DNA of 51,475 nucleotides from Planctomycetaceae bacterium (GTDB lineage Bacteria; Planctomycetota; Planctomycetia; Planctomycetales; Planctomycetaceae): the NCBI GenBank assembly GCA_947476295.1, contig CANJQC010000025.1, positions 1 through 51,475 on the forward strand, given 5' to 3'. How positions within the stretch are numbered: position 1 is the stretch's first letter; every line of letters starts with the position of its first letter. Shown piece after piece: positions 50,649 through 51,475 of this stretch. A model generated the notes under the pieces. That model was not told where the DNA came from, ran no database searches, and worked only from the letters and a program-made list of their open reading frames with translations. A program made the position numbers and the translations under genes.

Positions 50649-51475
50649 TTGCCGAGCGTCCTCAGTCACAAACCATTGGCTCACTCCTCGTCTTCTCTGA
50701 CGACTGGGGCCGTCATCCGTCGTCGTGCCAGTATCTGGTTCGAAATCTGCTGGATCAATACCCGGTTCTTTGGGTCAACACCATAGGCACCCGCGCGCCG
50801 CATCTTGATGTGCAGACGATGAAACGCATCACCGAAAAAATTTGTCAGTGGGGAAATTCCACGTTTTCAAAGAATCTAAAGCCTGACTCTTCAAGAGTAT
50901 CGCACGCCTCCAGCGTGGCACAGACTCATCCGAATCTCACTGTCATCAATCCCAAAATGTGGCCGTGGTTTGGCAGCGGACGTGACCGACGGCTCAATCG
51001 CTGGCTGCTGTCAATACAACTCAAATCACTGATTGCGCAAATGCCGCAACCTGTTGTGGGGCTGACGACGCTTCCCATTACAGCCGATCTCCCCGATGCG
51101 TTATCGGTCGATCGCTGGGTGTACTACTGCGTCGATGATTTCTCGCAGTGGCCGGGTCTTGACCACGACACGCTACGTCGGATGGATTGCGAGATGATTC
51201 AACAGGCGGACTCATTGGTCGCCGTCAGCGAAACATTGCAGACGATGATCGCCGATGAAGGGCGTTCAGCGTCATTGTTGACTCATGGTGTTGATTTGAA
51301 CTTTTGGAACTCGACTTCGGCACCATCCTGTGAATCGCCAAAGTCACAACGTCCGAGCGTCGTATTTTGGGGTGTGATCGATCGGCGCATGGATTCAGCA
51401 TCGCTGCGAAAATTGTCGCAGGATATGCTCCACGGCACGATCGTACTCATCGGGCCTCAGCAGAATCCCGATCCC
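50645..51475 (+). CDS. Glycosyltransferase, 3' partial (runs off the window)
   Basis: ATG 50645 overlaps the stop of the preceding GT4 gene, and the frame stays open for 277 codons to the end of the window. It begins 'IGSLLVFSDDWGRHPSSCQY' and 'LLDQYPVLWVNTIG', then 'VVGLTTLPITADLPD', 'DRWVYYCVDDFSQWPGLD', 'QADSLVAVSETLQTM' and 'SLLTHGVDLNFWN', which is the N-terminal acceptor half of a GT-B glycosyltransferase like those in sugar-polymer loci (TuaH-like layout: 'YY-VDD', 'AD-VVAVS', 'HGVD--F'). The donor half is outside the window. Residues 81-91 ('DSSRVSHASSV') come from a pair of DNA hairpins and interrupt an otherwise typical sequence. Confidence 0.85.
   Translation, partial: MIAERPQSQTIGSLLVFSDDWGRHPSSCQYLVRNLLDQYPVLWVNTIGTRAPHLDVQTMKRITEKICQWGNSTFSKNLKPDSSRVSHASSVAQTHPNLTVINPKMWPWFGSGRDRRLNRWLLSIQLKSLIAQMPQPVVGLTTLPITADLPDALSVDRWVYYCVDDFSQWPGLDHDTLRRMDCEMIQQADSLVAVSETLQTMIADEGRSASLLTHGVDLNFWNSTSAPSCESPKSQRPSVVFWGVIDRRMDSASLRKLSQDMLHGTIVLIGPQQNPDP
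50886..50917. repeat. Hairpin doublet inside coding sequence
   Basis: ACTCT-TCA-AGAGT (50886-50898) is followed four bases later by CACGC-CTCCA-GCGTG (50903-50917). Both are perfect small hairpins lying in frame in the last glycosyltransferase gene (residues 81-91). Their stem-loop design matches the intergenic modules. Confidence 0.55.

Noticed and set aside
1-51475. CRISPR arrays, tRNA or rRNA genes, insertion sequences
   Set aside because: No regularly spaced direct repeats, no cloverleaf or rRNA-like sequence, and no transposase-like protein were recognised on either strand.

Overview
The window looks like a piece of a Planctomycetota chromosome. The best evidence is a PVC-type dehydrogenase with HEAT repeats and a 'planctomycete' cytochrome c domain, several DUF1080/SGNH/LRR secreted proteins, an exosortase-A-style polysaccharide locus, and mosaics of short intergenic palindromes. 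No tRNA, rRNA, CRISPR array or intact transposase was seen. All functional calls come from reading the translated sequence; no database search was run.

Layout. 1-4.2 kb: the 3' end of mnmG (tRNA modification), then two unrecognised genes set between copies of an interspersed repeat made of hairpins. 4.2-10.2 kb: one giant exported protein that strings together an alpha/beta-hydrolase esterase, a CehA/McbA-like metallohydrolase and a complete PVC dehydrogenase/HEAT/cytochrome c module. 10.2-15.4 kb (minus strand): a genome-defence island with a single-polypeptide primase-helicase-nuclease (TOTE-type), a Wadjet JetD Toprim nuclease lacking its N-terminal part, and a complete DNA cytosine methyltransferase. 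15.7-17.4 kb: a CoA-disulfide-reductase-like flavoprotein with a rhodanese tail.

17.4-27.5 kb: a full chemosensory operon (Hpt-STAS, hybrid CheA-REC, CheW, MCP, CheB, CheR). Its genes mostly overlap by 4 bases. A receiver-PP2C phosphatase is transcribed divergently from it. The STAS domain and the PP2C phosphatase suggest that the output is a partner switch rather than a flagellar motor. 27.6-33.2 kb: a DUF1080/beta-lactamase-like hydrolase, a small graveyard of defence genes (an HsdR C-terminal fragment fused to an ImmA/IrrE peptidase fragment), a frameshifted GNAT acetyltransferase and a twin-SGNH esterase. 33.2-36.1 kb: a large cadherin-like membrane protein.

36.6-51.5 kb: an exopolysaccharide region. 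On the minus strand lie three lipoproteins including a Wza-type export protein; on the plus strand lie an LRR-TPR lipoprotein, a membrane protein, an O-antigen-ligase-like polymerase, a glutamine-dependent asparagine synthase, a PcRGLX/YetA-like polysaccharide-active enzyme and two glycosyltransferases (the last cut by the window end). Together these plausibly build, trim and export a surface polysaccharide.

The pattern I find most unusual is that short palindromic elements like those between genes also lie in frame inside open coding genes (9558-9580, 47855-47898, 50886-50917, perhaps 19181-19194). This recalls the Rickettsia palindromic elements that insert into proteins.
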